A DNA stretch of 64,000 nucleotides from Puccinia triticina (GCF_026914185.1 NC_070570.1:1302001-1366000), one strand, 5' to 3'; positions 14,116-25,386 are shown, numbered from the stretch's first letter. Notes: generated by a model from the letters alone, not told the origin. A program made the numbers and translations.

Positions 14116-14426
14116 GATCAAGAAGGAGTAGTATTTCTTTTTGGATTTTGGATGTTTTATCATGCTGGTCTAAGTGGCTTCAAAATAATGGCCAATATGT
14201 AGGATCTGTCCCGAAGATTTCTAGCGAGGTGGAGGACAAAAAAAAACCGACCGATCAAAAAGGAAGTAAAAAAAAAAGACACTGGGTATATCAGGAATGG
14301 AGTTTGCCACGCGTGTTGGAACAGTCATTTTGCAGCTAGAAGAAGATTGGATACAGAAAGTCACCCGGTCCAAGCTGATCTTGGCAATGTTGTGTAATAG
14401 CAATGGTGAGAAGTAGAGTCACCACA

Positions 14427-15013
14427 TGTAAAAACCCCGGGGAAGGAAGAAAAGGTACCACCCGACTACACGATCGTAGCGGGCATCAACTCTCCCCCGG
14501 AGAGGTATACACCAGGCCATAACACTCCCCCGCAAGCCAATATCACTGATAACAGAGGTGATATTGGATTGGACACCAAATGGGCTGGTGTGAAACTACA
14601 TACAAATCTAAGTGTTACTCCCCGACAGACTTGTTAACTGTCAACTTTCACGCATACTGGCTACTATACTAATGCTATTTGTAAAGACTATACTATGATT
14701 TATCTTAAAATGGGACTTTTGGCACCCATGAACCGTGGAACTATTTTGAGGCAACCACACTCCTAAACTAATAATCAATAATATGCTTATAGGTAAGACT
14801 AGGAGTAGCTAATACAGTTATGTCATGTTATGTGAGGGTTACAAGCTGGGGAGATGTGACATGTGCGAGATGCAGGCAATGGGAATTGAACACGCAACAG
14901 AGGCAACGCTGGGCTCATAACCTGTAAAAACCCCGGGGAAGGAAGAAAAGGTACCGCCCGCTACGATCGTGTAGTCGGGTGGTACCTTTTCTTCCTTCCC
15001 CGGGGTTTTTACA
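14427..15013 (-). mobile_element. TRIM-like mini LTR element, 587 bp, TSD CCACA
   Basis: The ends are TGTAAAAACCCCGGGG and CCCCGGGGTTTTTACA. They are flanked by CCACA at 14422-14426 and 15014-15018. The left arm of the inverted repeat shows the empty site (GTAGAGTCACCACAGATG on the matching strand). On the minus strand a primer-site-like GGTTATGAGCCC follows the 5' terminal repeat, as in Copia-2. GGGGGAG tracts precede the 3' repeat, which is about 97 bp. The 5' terminal repeat (about 92 bp) contains an inverted portion, so it is nearly a perfect palindrome. No coding capacity. It is probably a non-autonomous copia derivative. Confidence 0.8.
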
Positions 15014-15014
15014 C

Positions 15015-15565
15015 CACAGATGAGCATGGCGATTTGTCGACAGACTTCAGGAGCGAATTCACACGGGTAAGTGACAACAAAGGCGCCGAGGGTAGTGCCT
15101 AGCAAGGCCACAGAATCCTTGATTTGCACCATTTCATCCCATGTCAAGAGACGCAAGTCCCCCACTTTCATGGTCAGGTAAAAAATCCCCGCCGCCTTGG
15201 CCGCCGTCATCGCCATCGGCCGGAGATTCTCCCAGCGCAAAAGCCGCGGAAGCACGCCCCGACGGGCGCCCAGCGCGGCATCCTTTCCAGGCTGACCCAG
15301 GGCCACTAGGCCCGCTCGCTCTTCCCTTTCGCCCTCCGCTTCTGCCGCGTGCTCCTTCCCGTTTGCAGACGCGTCCATCTCGGAAGTGCTCCCTTCTTCA
15401 TCGCTGTCAACTATGTGCTCTTTGTCGCCCTATCCATAAAGAAAATGGGAAAAACATTCATCATCATCAGTGCCCATGAAAAAGTCTATTGCGTCGGCTC
15501 TGGTTTCGATGGGAACTCACTTTGCTGTCTCCTTCTGGGAAACGAGGGGATTCCCTAACAGCCAT
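15015..15565 (-). pseudogene. Small spliced protein of unknown function, right-arm copy
   Basis: Inverted copy of the gene at 9232-9922. The first exon is 15521-15565 and the intron 15430-15520 (91 bp, as on the left). The second exon is 15015-15429, 42 bp shorter than on the left. The TRIM insertion falls one base inside intron 2, so the donor becomes G|GTGTAA and the last exon is displaced by 587 bp. Exon 1 and the intron are almost identical to the left copy. Within exon 2, the part coding for the second hydrophobic region is clearly divergent. Function unknown; probably inactive because of the insertion. Confidence 0.55.
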
Positions 15566-16046
15566 TTGATTTTCAGCTGGTAGGTTGTGATGGCTTGGGA
15601 TTGGATCTAAGGCATGCTCAGCGGAGTGAGCCTCCAAAGCACCACTGCCATGATCCGCTTCAGCAGCAAGGACTGCTGTGGCAGCAGGCGAAGTGTCTCT
15701 TCCTACAGGTATGCCAGCCACTGAACCAATTGCTTGGAGCTGAACAGAATTATTCAACATTTAGCCATACTCTTTTGGCTGGTTATTTACGACAGAAAAA
15801 GTGAAGCTTAACTATAAAAAATCTCAGTAAGTTAACCATTGTGAATTTTATGACAGTTATCCTGGATGGGCAGCCAAAACAAACCGGAGTATATGAGCTC
15901 TGTTCTATTGAATCTATGTCTATATGATCACATTTGATCAATATGCAACAGAATTATTTACCTCTTGTATATAGCTATTCAAAAACTCAAAGACTGCTTT
16001 GCAGGTTTGGTGTGAGGGAATGAAGGGTGCTCCCTCCAAGCCCCCT

Positions 16047-16053
16047 ATTTATA
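16047..16053 (-). promoter_or_regulatory. TATA box of the right-arm gene copy
   Basis: TATAAAT on the minus strand within the same GGGGGCTTGGAGGGAGC context as at 8744-8750. Confidence 0.5.
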
Positions 16054-16349
16054 GACAAAATTGGGAAATTCAATGCAGGTTTTCTTCCTGCAAAAATCAG
16101 ATTTTCGTAGCAAATGAGACATGAAATGCACTCTGACACATCCTTTTCCTGGATTGCAGTGACATATTGGCAGCTTGCGTGGGGGGCCCTCCTGTTGCAG
16201 TGTGGTTATGAGCAAGATTGATAAGTTGTATTGAGTGACATCTTGACATGTGTCAATATGTTTTGCTGCAGCAAAGTGATGTTTCACATTAAATTTACAC
16301 CTCACTTCATCATATTCTATCATACTTGATTATCAAACCATTAAAAGGT

Positions 16350-17175
16350 GCTTACATAAATTGATGTTTGGTTGCAATGTGGCTCCTATCTTTACAAATC
16401 TGATTGAACATGTCTTGCCTGGGTATATTGTTTTACCAATGTTTTGGGGATGTCATTGGTCTTGCTTGACATGATAATTCTGATTCCAAGAACTTGACAG
16501 GAAGTACAGGAAGTTTTGTACTTTTGTGTGTAGCTCATTTTGGAAGCAGAACACAAACTTGTCTGGCACCTTCAGCCTAGCTCATGTGGCTCAGTGCCTT
16601 CAAACCTCATGTACAGCAACTGAATTTTGTTAGAGAAGTTTCCCAGCAGGCCGTAGGTTAGTTCTGTATTGGCCACATCATAAATCCAGTAATCACAGGG
16701 ATTCCTATTGGCATCTGTAATACCTTAATATTGTGACTGAGTCCTAACATGTAGGAACCTGCTACATCCCCACATGATCACAATTTATTGCTCATCTGGT
16801 GTAATTGTTGCTTGAAATCACTCCAAACAGGAGTTTCAGTGGCAGTGCAACAAGAATTGTCCAATAATGAACCCAATGCCACATAACTCTGAAACACATG
16901 CTGAATGAGCTATGGATGTGGGATATGACACACTGTTCCTTAGGCATTACATGAAAGGAGCACCTGTAGTATTACATTTCTACTTACCATGCAGATGAAA
17001 GAGCAAGCACAAATTTTAATTTAGGGTCCTCAAAGTTGAAAACATACAGATGTGACATACTGCCATACGCACTTTTGTTGCAGGGAAGCGTTTGACAGCC
17101 CATTCAAATAAGGTTGTATGTTTTCATGAAATATCACCTGGGGAAAATTATAGTCACTTGATGGCAAGTGACATG
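16350..17175. other. Outer right arm, noncoding
   Basis: Diverged match to the reverse complement of about 7700-8460, without a gene. It ends in ATAGTCACTTGATGGCAAGTG (17149-17169), the terminal motif also seen at both ends of the 6850-7735 element. Confidence 0.5.
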
Positions 17176-17183
17176 ATGCAGCT

Positions 17184-18102
17184 TAGAGATGGCCAAACGG
17201 GTCCGGGTACCCGCGACGGGTCCGGGTACCCGCAACGGGTGCGGGTACTTGCTGTGAATTTCACCAATTTTGGACACCCAGACCCGGACAGGGCACCCGC
17301 CGACGGGTACCGGCAGTACTTGAGGCAGGTACCGCGGGTACCGCACTGGTGACCGATTGAGTGGGGTATGTACACACCCCTCTCGATGGCCGGTCATTGA
17401 GCGCAGTACACACCCCTCTCAATGACTGCACATTGAGCGGGGTGCACATCCCACTCGATGACCGGCCATCGAGTGGGATGCGCACTCAACCCAATGACCG
17501 GCCATCGAGTGGGGGTGTAGGCCGGTCATCAAGCAGAGTACACACCCTGCTCAGTGACCGGCCATTGTAATCACCCCACTCGATGTCCGGTCATCACGTG
17601 GGATGGGGAGGTGTGTACTCCGCTCAACAATGGCCGGTCATCGAGGGTGTGTACTCCACTCAATGACCGTTCATTGAGCGGGGTGTGTACTCGGTGACCG
17701 GTCAATGGTCATTGAGTGCGCATCCCACTCGATGGCTGGTCATGGAGTGCACCGGCCATCAAGTGAGATGTGTATCCCGCTTGATGTCTGGTCATCAAGC
17801 GGGGTGTGTACTCCGCTTGATGTCCGGTCATCAAGCAGGGCGTGTACTCTGCTTGATGTCCGGTCATCAAGCGGGGTGTGTACCCCACTCAATGGCTGGC
17901 CATCGAGTTGGTTGATGGCCGGCCATCCACTGCTGACAACGGTGGGTACCCGTTTGGTTACCGGGTACCCGGTGATTTTCTGGCCCAAATTTCATACCCG
18001 GACCCGTACACGGCACCTGCAGAGGGGTACTCAAAGGGCAGTGGCGGGTACCCGCCAACGGGTGCCGGGTACCGCCAAACGGATACCCACTGGCCATCTC
18101 TA
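17184..18102. mobile_element. hAT-type non-autonomous element, 919 bp, 8-bp TSD ATGCAGCT
   Basis: The element begins TAGAGATGGCC and ends GGCCATCTCTA. It is flanked by perfect 8-bp duplications ATGCAGCT at 17176-17183 and 18103-18110. The 5'-TAGAG end fits the hAT consensus YARNG, and 8-bp duplications are typical of hAT. Sub-terminal regions on both sides are rich in CGGGTACCCG and ACGGGT motifs in opposite orientation. The middle is an array of palindromic units. No transposase, so it is a MITE-like passenger. It interrupts the right arm of the large inverted repeat. Confidence 0.85.
17361..17930. repeat. Array of TGACCGGTCAT / TGGCCGGCCAT palindromic units inside the hAT-type element
   Basis: More than ten degenerate units each have a self-complementary core (for example GATGACCGGTCATC) separated by 'gagtggggtgtgtac'-type linkers. 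Unit length varies from about 30 to 60 bp. Open frames across it are by-products of the repeats. Confidence 0.75.
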
Positions 18103-18156
18103 ATGCAGCTTTGGTTTCTGCGCCGGAGCTGCTTCAGTACTGCTCCAAGTCTGCTC

Positions 18157-18281
18157 TGTTGTGAGTGTAGCTCGCAATAATCAATACTTTCTATCACAAG
18201 AGAGAGGAAAAGGAGATAAATAGTCTATGTACACAACCTGTGACAGGTGTCGCAGTTGAGATCTAATCTAATGTCACAACA
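18157..18281 (-). repeat. Copia-2 3' LTR (125 bp)
   Basis: Direct repeat of 23681-23805. In minus orientation it is preceded by the polypurine tract at 18282-18292. An LTR this short is unusual but not unknown for fungal copia elements. Confidence 0.95.
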
Positions 18282-18391
18282 TCCCCCCCCTCGACAAGAA
18301 ACCTGTACCAGGATATAGAGAAAAGAAATAAATAAAAGAATAAAATAAAGACAACAAAACAAAAAATAAGGGAAAAGAAAGAAAAAAAAAA

Positions 18392-21300
18392 CTAGCGAAT
18401 AAAACCTTGAATAACAGCGCCGCATTTCAGATGTGCTGATTTACCCAGTGCCTTGGTCAGGACATCCGCTATTTGATCTGTGCCGGGAATCCATTTGATG
18501 TTGGTCTTCTTCTCGTACATTGCTTGATTGGTAATGTAAAATTCCCGTTTGATATGGTGAGTGCGCTTGTTTGACAAATCTTCACAGCCAATTTTAACCG
18601 CCGACTGATTGTCGCACAGAATAGTTACCGGAAAATTGCAACCTATGATGTCGAACAGCAGATTCCGGATCCAGAGAGAGTGTCGTGTGGCGTGTCCAAG
18701 GGCCATGTATTCAGCCTGACACGTTGAACTGGCCACCGTAACCAGTCTGCGTGAGACCCACATCACGGGTGCGCCATAGAGACAAATCATAACTCCGTAT
18801 GTCGATCAAGAGTTTGGCCCACCCCAGTTTGCGTCAACGAAACATTCCACAGGTGTCGCATCTTCCTGTGTTGGATGTATGCGGAGGGGGGTCGTCTTTG
18901 TTTCTGCAAGATAACCAAGCAGATGGCGTAGGCCCTTCCAGTGTAACTGTGAGGGTCTGCTGGAAAATCGTGCCAAATAGTTTACGCTGTAGGCTATATC
19001 CGGACGCGTTCCAACCGCAACATAGCTGAGGCCTCCAATTGTTGAGAGATAATAAGAGCTGTTGATCCCAGGTGTGGTCATGTCGGTGTTAGCCGTGTAA
19101 CCTTCGGGTAGCGGCGTAGGGTGAACAGTGACACCGTCCCATCTTTCGCGGAGGATCTTCTCAATGAGCTGTGGTTGAGTCAATTCAAAGCCTGCCTTGC
19201 TTCTAGAGATTTTCACCCCCACCATGCTAGTCAGTCCCTCGTTCCACTTGATTTCTAGACTACCTTTAAGTTGAGTCTCTAGTAATTTGAGGGCTGCGTC
19301 GGAAGATCCCGTTACTATCCCATCGTCAACATGAACCCAGATGATTGACTTGTTATTTTTGTTGCTGAGTGTGTAAACACTTGAGTCGTAGTAGCTTGAC
19401 GTGTATCCTAAGTCTGCTAGAGTCCCACTCAGATGTTTCCACCAGCAGCGTGCTGCCTGCTTGGTACCGTAGAGTGCGCGTCGTAACAAGCATGCTTCAC
19501 CTACATTGACGTCTAAACCCTCCGGGGCCTGGACCCAAACTTCCTCGTCAATCAGGGCGTTTAGGTATGCCGCCACAAAGTCGAAATTGTAAATCGGCCA
19601 ATTATTCTTCGCTGCGATGGAGAGAAGAATCCGCATTGATGTGAAAGTGGCGGTGGGGGCGAACGTATGTGCGAAGTCTGTGCCTTCTTTCTGGTTGAAC
19701 CCCTTCGCTACATACCGGGCTTTGTATCTGAAAGAACCGTCAGCATTCTCCTTCCTCGCAAATACCCATTTTGGCCCCAGCTTCCTCCGGTTTGCCGGTA
19801 GTTTACGTACACTCCAGACACTCTTCCGCTTGAGGTTGTCGAGTTCAGTGTTGACAGCTTGCTTCCAGTGGATTGCGTCTGGTGACTTGATTGCCGCTTT
19901 GAATGTCAAGGGGACCTCGTAGGATTCATTCGCGCAGTTCATTAGGCAGTCGTCAACCGATTTTTCTTGAGCCGCAACCAGTTCCTCTTGTGAAAAATCG
20001 TTCAGAAGTAACTGTTTAGCTTTGAGTGATGCGTCGACTCTTGGCTCCTCCGTTTGTGCATTGGTCACCGGACAGGGATTAGTGGCGTTGGGAACTGCTG
20101 GCAAGGAGTTTCTGCCAAAGTTGGCCCAGGCCGATGAAACCAATTTCTTCGTCTTTGGAATCCAAAAGGTCCATCCTTTTGACTCCGGGAGATGTCCAAC
20201 AACCAAACCTTCAATAGCCCTATCGTCCAGCTTTTTTCGCTTCTCAGGAGCCACCAAAACGTAGGCCCGTGAGCCAAAAACCCGTGTGCGGTCCAGCTGA
20301 GGTTTATCGCCAAAGAAAAACTCGTAGGGTGTCTTTTCTTTTGTGATTTGGTTTGGGATGTGGTTAATCGTCCAGGCCGCCCACATAAATGCGTACCCCC
20401 AGAATTCCTTCCCTAGTTCGCTGTCATAAAGGATGCTGCGACCCATGTCGGATACTGTACGATTGTACTGTTCAGCCGCTCCATTCTGGAAGTAGTGGTA
20501 TGGCAATGATCGTTCTGCTACAATACCCTTGTCAGTGAGGAACTTAGCAAAAACTTTTGAGTCGAATTCGCCTCCGTTGTCCGAACGCAGGATCTTGATT
20601 TTGCAACCCACTTGTGTTTCCCATCTGGTCAGCGTTTGCATCAACATATCCGCGGCTTCACTCTTTGCTTTCAAAATTCGGACCTCACTGTAGGACGTGA
20701 AAACATCGCGAATTGTGAGCGCAAATTTTCCTCCAGTCATAGTTGGCGTGTCAAAAGGACCCATAAGGTCTACACATACCACCGATAGTCTATCGATGCA
20801 TCTCTTGGTGGGGCCAAGTGCCAAGGTGCGCGTCGCTTTGCATATGGAACAAACCGGGCACTTGATTGATGCGGTCGGCATTGTCGTCGGTAGTCCATAT
20901 CCCAATTGAAGTTTCACTAGACGCCTGATTTTTCTCAAACTTGCATGCCCAAACAGGCGGTGCCAAAAAAGAAGTGTCTTCTCATCACTGGTCAGCTCCT
21001 CTGGATTCCAGGTGAACTGGCTATGTTCAACTAGGTTTGGGGATTTGAATACTGAATTTGCATTGACAGGCGAGGAAATGAAGGTACAAGAAGGGGAATC
21101 AAGACAGTCTGGAATGGAGGAAACATTCGCCCGAATGGGTATTGGGAGCGGCCAGGTGTTGCGCTTTGAGTCAAATTTGCTGTGTAGAAGGACACGTCCC
21201 GTGCGTGAGACTAGGTTGATCGAGTCAAAGTTTCCATTCACGTTGAACAGAGCGTCAGATTTCTTGAAGGCCGCAATTGATAAAAGCGTAGAACGAGCGC

Positions 21301-23200
21301 GCTCACAGTAGTAAACCTTTTTAACTACGATGATCGCCCCGTTCGTCCCGACAAATCTCAAGGTACCCATGCCTGTAATGTAATCACAGGCTGAGTCAGT
21401 CGCAACTTTGACGGCGATAGGATGCTCGAGCAATTTGAAGTCATGTAATGCATACCTATCCCCAGTCACATTGTCAGAGGCACCGGAATCCCATATGACT
21501 TCCTGCCCGTCACAATCGATGATCATTTTGCGCAGGTTGAATCGGTGTCCAGATGGTTCAGCCGAGAGATCTTCATTGTCGAAAATGTACTTGGTTGGAT
21601 CTTCGTCTTCTTCGGCAAAGAGATTTGGGTTGACCTGACATGATTTGATGGACTTCGGCTGGAGATTGGATGTTTCCGGCTTTGGGGGCAAGTTGTTGGG
21701 TGGTCGATGGGAGGTGTTGGGCTTTTGGTCTGGCTGTATCGGCTTAATATAGGGGATCCGGTCAAAGTTGTACGTCACCGAGCATGGGGGAAAACTCGGT
21801 GCGCCGGCGGAGCGTTGTGGCACAGGCCTGGGATTCTGATTGTTCTTGCGGCTGGAGGGGCAGCTGGAAGACATGTGTCCCACTTGTTTGCAGATGTAGC
21901 ATGTCGGTGGTTTGCTCACTGCCAGCGCTGAGACTTTGTGTTCGTCTTGAGTGCCGGAAGTAGCTCCTGAAACGGATCCTGGGACGCTAGTCTTCTCTCG
22001 GCTAGCTAGCTTGACAGACAAGGCCGAAGAATCCGAACGTCCGGTCTCGGTGGCTAGTCGGTGTTCCGTCCTCGCCGCCTCCCAAAAACGCAGTATATCG
22101 CCGGATGTTGGTAACTCTTGTTCATGAGTCTCCATGAACAAATCCACCTTTCTATCGACCGTTGGGCCCAGGTGGTCTCAGAGGTTGCCCTGAAAAATGA
22201 AGCTGATGATGTTATCCCAAGTAAGATCGACCCCTTGCTCCCGAAATGTCCTTGCGCATTGGTCCACGGCGGCAATTGCTTCCGCTGAGCTACTGTAATC
22301 TGACAGTGAAATTTTCTTCAGTGATTCCCACGTGTGTAGTTGCTTGGCCCAATTGACTACTCAAAATTTCGAAAGAAGGTGTTCGTAAACAGCTGCCGAG
22401 TTGTCGTAGTCCACCAGGTCATATGAGAGGTCGGCATGAACGGACGAATGGATGATGCCCCGCGCTATCGCTTCATAGTAAGGGTCGACAACCTTGTCTT
22501 CTCCAGGTGTGAAGAAGTGTTGATCGTGGAAGCGCTCAAAAGCCGTGAGTCTGAGTGCATCTTCCCATCTTCGCACGTTTGATCCGTCCGGCTTGAGTAT
22601 GTCCTCGGTATCAAGCTTGTTGATCGCCGAGTTAACGATTGATGAGATCTTGGCCTGTTCATCGAGCTCTTGACGCCAGTGAGTGATGTTTTCTTCGGCC
22701 AATCTGCGGGCCCGATCCTCCTCTTGTCGCGCGCGGTCTTCCTCCAGTCGTGCACTGTCCAGTTCACGTCTGAATCTCATCTCCTCAACAAGGCTGGTGA
22801 TATCGGATTGTCCAAGCTGTTGAGGTGGTGGTGGTTGGGGAGCATCTTTCTCGGCAAGATGAGGAGCAGACTCTGTTCGGCGCCAGTTTTGCGACGACGA
22901 ACCAATGACACGGCCGGTGAGTCGAGGTTGGAAAGTGGTTTCCTCGGGTACGTCGTCTGATATGTCCGGCCCTTTTCCTTTGTTGCCGCGGAAATTCGAT
23001 GGGCCTTCATCGTGTGAGTTGTCAGACACAACTCAGCCAAGTCTTCTCGTGAAGAAGTCGTTGGAAGACAGTTGCGGGCCTAACACAGTTTTCATTGTCG
23101 GATTTTTTGGTGTCGACCGATTGATCGTTCTTAGGCCGGGTATCGCTCCGAGACGAGGTTTAGGTTGGAGTCGTCCAGAGGGTGGTTTGTTGTCTGACAT
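18392..23200 (-). pseudogene. Copia-2 Gag-PR-INT-RT-RH polyprotein with four in-frame TGA codons
   Basis: The start is the ATG at 23200 in a CCACCATGTC context. One frame runs 1,600 codons to 18392. It is broken only by TGA at 23033-23035, 22361-22363, 22178-22180 and 18806-18808. Order: a charged Gag N-terminus with an EEDRARQEEDRAR coiled-coil-like stretch, the Gag core (WAKQLHTWESLKKISLSDY), a CCHC knuckle (CYICKQVGHMSSSC), protease DSGASDN, WHRLFGHAS, integrase (DLMGPF, SDNGGEF, then FQNGAAEQYNRT), RT with VHVDDGIV near 19330, and RNase H with FVDANWGG, STCQAEYMALG, CDNQSAVKI and DVLTKALG. All four stops fit a former CGA. There are no frameshifts, so decay is recent and point-mutational. 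Confidence 0.92.
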
Positions 23201-23667
23201 GGTGGGAAGGGTCAGAGATGATGGTCGGAAATAGAAGGGGGAAGAAGGAAGAAAAAAAAAAGAATGATTGAGGTCGGATCTTGCTGAACAAACAACCTCA
23301 GACCAGATTTTCAGACAATATCGTCAAGCTTTGAGTTTCAATAAACTGCGCCCCGTTCTTACGGTTATGAATGATCAGTCCAACCTAAGTGCCTGCAAAG
23401 CACTAGCCGTAAGATACAGAGTTAGGAAAATTTGGCTCTAGCCCGACTCAAGATCTTAAACTGGGTATTATAGAGTTTGTTTGTTGTCGGAGGGTGATAG
23501 AAACGAGGGAGAAAAGAAGAAAAAAAATAGCCGGCGGACTACTGGTGCTCGTCGATGAAAGACTACAATGGGGAGGCTCGTCTGTGGTGAGGCAGACTAC
23601 TGATGTTGTTCTCGTCCTATGGCCGGCTTGTGAATTTGTTGCGAAAGAATTTGAGCTACTCCAACGA

Positions 23668-23680
23668 GAGGCTCATAACC
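23668..23680 (-). other. Copia-2 primer binding site matching the initiator tRNA-Met anticodon arm
   Basis: Immediately inside the 5' LTR the minus strand reads GGTTATGAGCCTC. GGTTATGAGCC is complementary to GGCTCATAACC, the anticodon arm of eukaryotic initiator tRNA-Met (CAT anticodon). Drosophila copia and yeast Ty5 are known to prime from a cleaved 5' half of this tRNA at the same place. The match is read from sequence; the mechanism is inferred. Confidence 0.65.
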
Positions 23681-23805
23681 TGTTGTGAGTGTAGCTCGCA
23701 ATAATCGATACTTTCTATCACAAGAGAGAGGAAAAGGAGATAAATAGTCTATGTACACAACCTGTGACAGGTGTTGCAGTCGAGATCTAATCTAATGTCA
23801 CAACA
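23681..23805 (-). repeat. Copia-2 5' LTR (125 bp)
   Basis: Direct repeat of 18157-18281, differing at three transition sites. It is followed in element orientation by the primer binding site. Confidence 0.95.
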
Positions 23806-24140
23806 TGCTCCACCAGCACTTGTAGAGCTTGCAGCAATGCACCAGAGCACTCAATGTGGCACAGTCAGCTGATCCTAAATTTTTCCCAGGAACCGCTGAT
23901 TCTCATCAAAAGCTGAGCAGTAGGCATTTACTGGGCCTGGGCCACAGCTGGGCATTGGCTATTCTGAGCCTGATACAAAGCCAAGTGTCAGTGCAGTGCG
24001 CAAATTTCCAAACCCTTCGCACACTGCGGGTGGAGGAATCAAAGTTTTCAAGATTTTTTTGACAAATCAATAGAAAAGCCTTTGATTGCCCTCTGGGCAA
24101 TTTTTGGGAGTTTTTTGAAGCTCCCTTGTATGCTGAAATC
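23806..24140. other. Outer end of the right arm, then a diverged copy of the 24634-25378 element arm
   Basis: 23806-23990 resumes the arm interrupted by Copia-2 (CCACCAGCACTT, AGCACTCAATGTG, AAAGCTGAGC). 23993-24140 resembles one arm of the palindromic element at 24634-25378: GTGCAGTGCGCA, then TTTTCAAGATTTTTTTGAC, then GGGAGTTTTTTGAAGC. It lacks a partner arm. Confidence 0.6.
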
Positions 24141-24625
24141 CAAGTTTATTAAAGACACAGTTTTATCTCAATTGTAAAAAACAAGATCAAGGGTCCCCCC
24201 TATAAAATAACAAAAGAGAGAAAAAAAATCAAGGTTTTCCCCTTATGTAAAGCTTCCAAAAAATGACAGCACTAATCTCCATACAATAATTATTCAAAAA
24301 AATAAAATCTCAACTTAGCCCCCCAACAACAGCAGAGCTGTGTACTCAGGCTCACCCCCCAGCCCGCGTCTAGTGCGCGGGTCAAAAGGGATGGACATGA
24401 AGGCCCCCGGCCAGCAGCTAAGGCTACGGACCCGTGGGGGGGCCACTCTTTGCCCCTCAGACTGCGCATGTGCAACAGCGGAGGGGTTGAGGGCAATGGA
24501 TAGCTGGAAGTGCAGCGTCTCCAATCAACAATGGGCCTTTACTATACAGATATTGGTATAGTATTGTTATTGTATTTTTTTGGTCCAATAACATTACTGT
24601 TATTTCCATTTTCAGTAATGGATTT
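24141..24625. other. Noncoding stretch, nothing recognised
   Basis: AT-rich flank around a GC-rich block at 24350-24520. No conserved frame and no repeat partner in the window. Confidence 0.4.
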
Positions 24626-24633
24626 TTAATAAT

Positions 24634-25378
24634 CGGACTTACTTCGCGCACTGCAAAAAACTCTTTGCGCACTGCACAGTGCGCGCAGTCCCAAACACTT
24701 CGCGCACTGCAGGTGAAATACACAACTTTTTCAAGATTTTTTTTGACCAATCAATAGAACATCTTTTAATTGGCCTCTCTGAATTTTTTGGGAGTTTTTT
24801 GAAGCATTCTTCCGTGTTAACAAAATCATGAACAACTAGAACAAATGTAGGATGTGGGGACCTTAAAAACAAGGTTCCCATTGCCCAAAAATTCCAAATA
24901 TTTTATTGAGTAATTAAAGATATGAGGACAGCTCTTTTAGAAATTTTTAGCTAATTTGTGGAAGGATAACGGTCCGAAAAATGAGGATATTCTAGAGGCA
25001 ATGAGCTATCATGGGGTGAAATTTCCTCATTTTGCATACCCTTATTTTTGCACAAAGTGGCTCAAAATTATCAAAGTAGCTGTTCTTATATATTTCATTA
25101 CTCAATAAATGATTTGGAATTTTTGGGCTATAGGAACCTTGTTTTTTAGGCCCCAACATTCTACCTTTGTTCTGGTTTTTTATGATTTTTTTTAACGTGG
25201 AAGAATGCTTCAAAAAACTCCCAAAAAATTCAGAGAGACCAATTAAAAGGTGTTCTATTGATTGGTCAAAAAGAATCTTGAAAAAGTTGTGTATTTCACC
25301 CGCAGTGCGCGAAGTGTTTGGGACTGCGCGCACTGTGCAGTGCGCGAAGAGTTTTTTGCAGTGCGCGAAGTAAGTCCG
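24634..25378. mobile_element. Palindromic TIR element, 745 bp, 8-bp TSD TTAATAAT
   Basis: The two ends are inverted copies (CGGACTTACTTCGCGCACTG at the left). The inverted repeat reaches some 300 bp inwards from each side, leaving a short unpaired middle. Flanks are TTAATAAT at 24626-24633 and 25379-25386. An 8-bp duplication suggests hAT or another 8-bp-duplicating family, though the CGGAC end does not fit the hAT YARNG consensus. The two arms give mirror-image open frames that are not genes. Confidence 0.8.
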
Positions 25379-25386
25379 TTAATAAT

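Larger units (their letters stand above)
13762..18156. repeat. Right arm of the large inverted repeat, carrying three insertions
   Basis: Reverse-complement match of 7736-10490. Removing TRIM 14427-15013, hAT-type 17184-18102 and Copia-2 18157-23805 (each with one copy of its target duplication) restores continuity with the left arm. The outermost arm sequence resumes at 23806 (CCACCAGCACTT, as on the left near 7620). Confidence 0.85.
18157..23805 (-). mobile_element. Copia-2: complete Ty1/copia element with 125-bp LTRs, TSD TGCTC
   Basis: LTRs at 18157-18281 and 23681-23805 (TGTTGTGAG...TGTCACAACA) differ at three positions, all transitions. The 5-bp duplication TGCTC is at 18152-18156 and 23806-23810. 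The element runs on the minus strand: 5' LTR at the right, primer site, 480-bp leader, one long frame, polypurine tract GAGGGGGGGA just before the 3' LTR. The frame carries four TGA codons, so this copy is inactive. It sits in the right arm of the large inverted repeat. Confidence 0.95.

Noticed and set aside
17685..18180. Overlapping frames with repeated SSGVCTPLD-type peptides
   Set aside because: By-product of the palindromic array inside the hAT-type element.
22361..23029. A separate 222-codon gene upstream of Copia-2 starting at 23029
   Set aside because: The supposed start is GTG; the frame continues from the ATG at 23200 and belongs to the Copia-2 Gag, broken by TGA codons.
24315..24561. 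GC-rich block resembling part of a structural RNA
   Set aside because: No rRNA or tRNA landmark could be matched and there is no second copy in the window.
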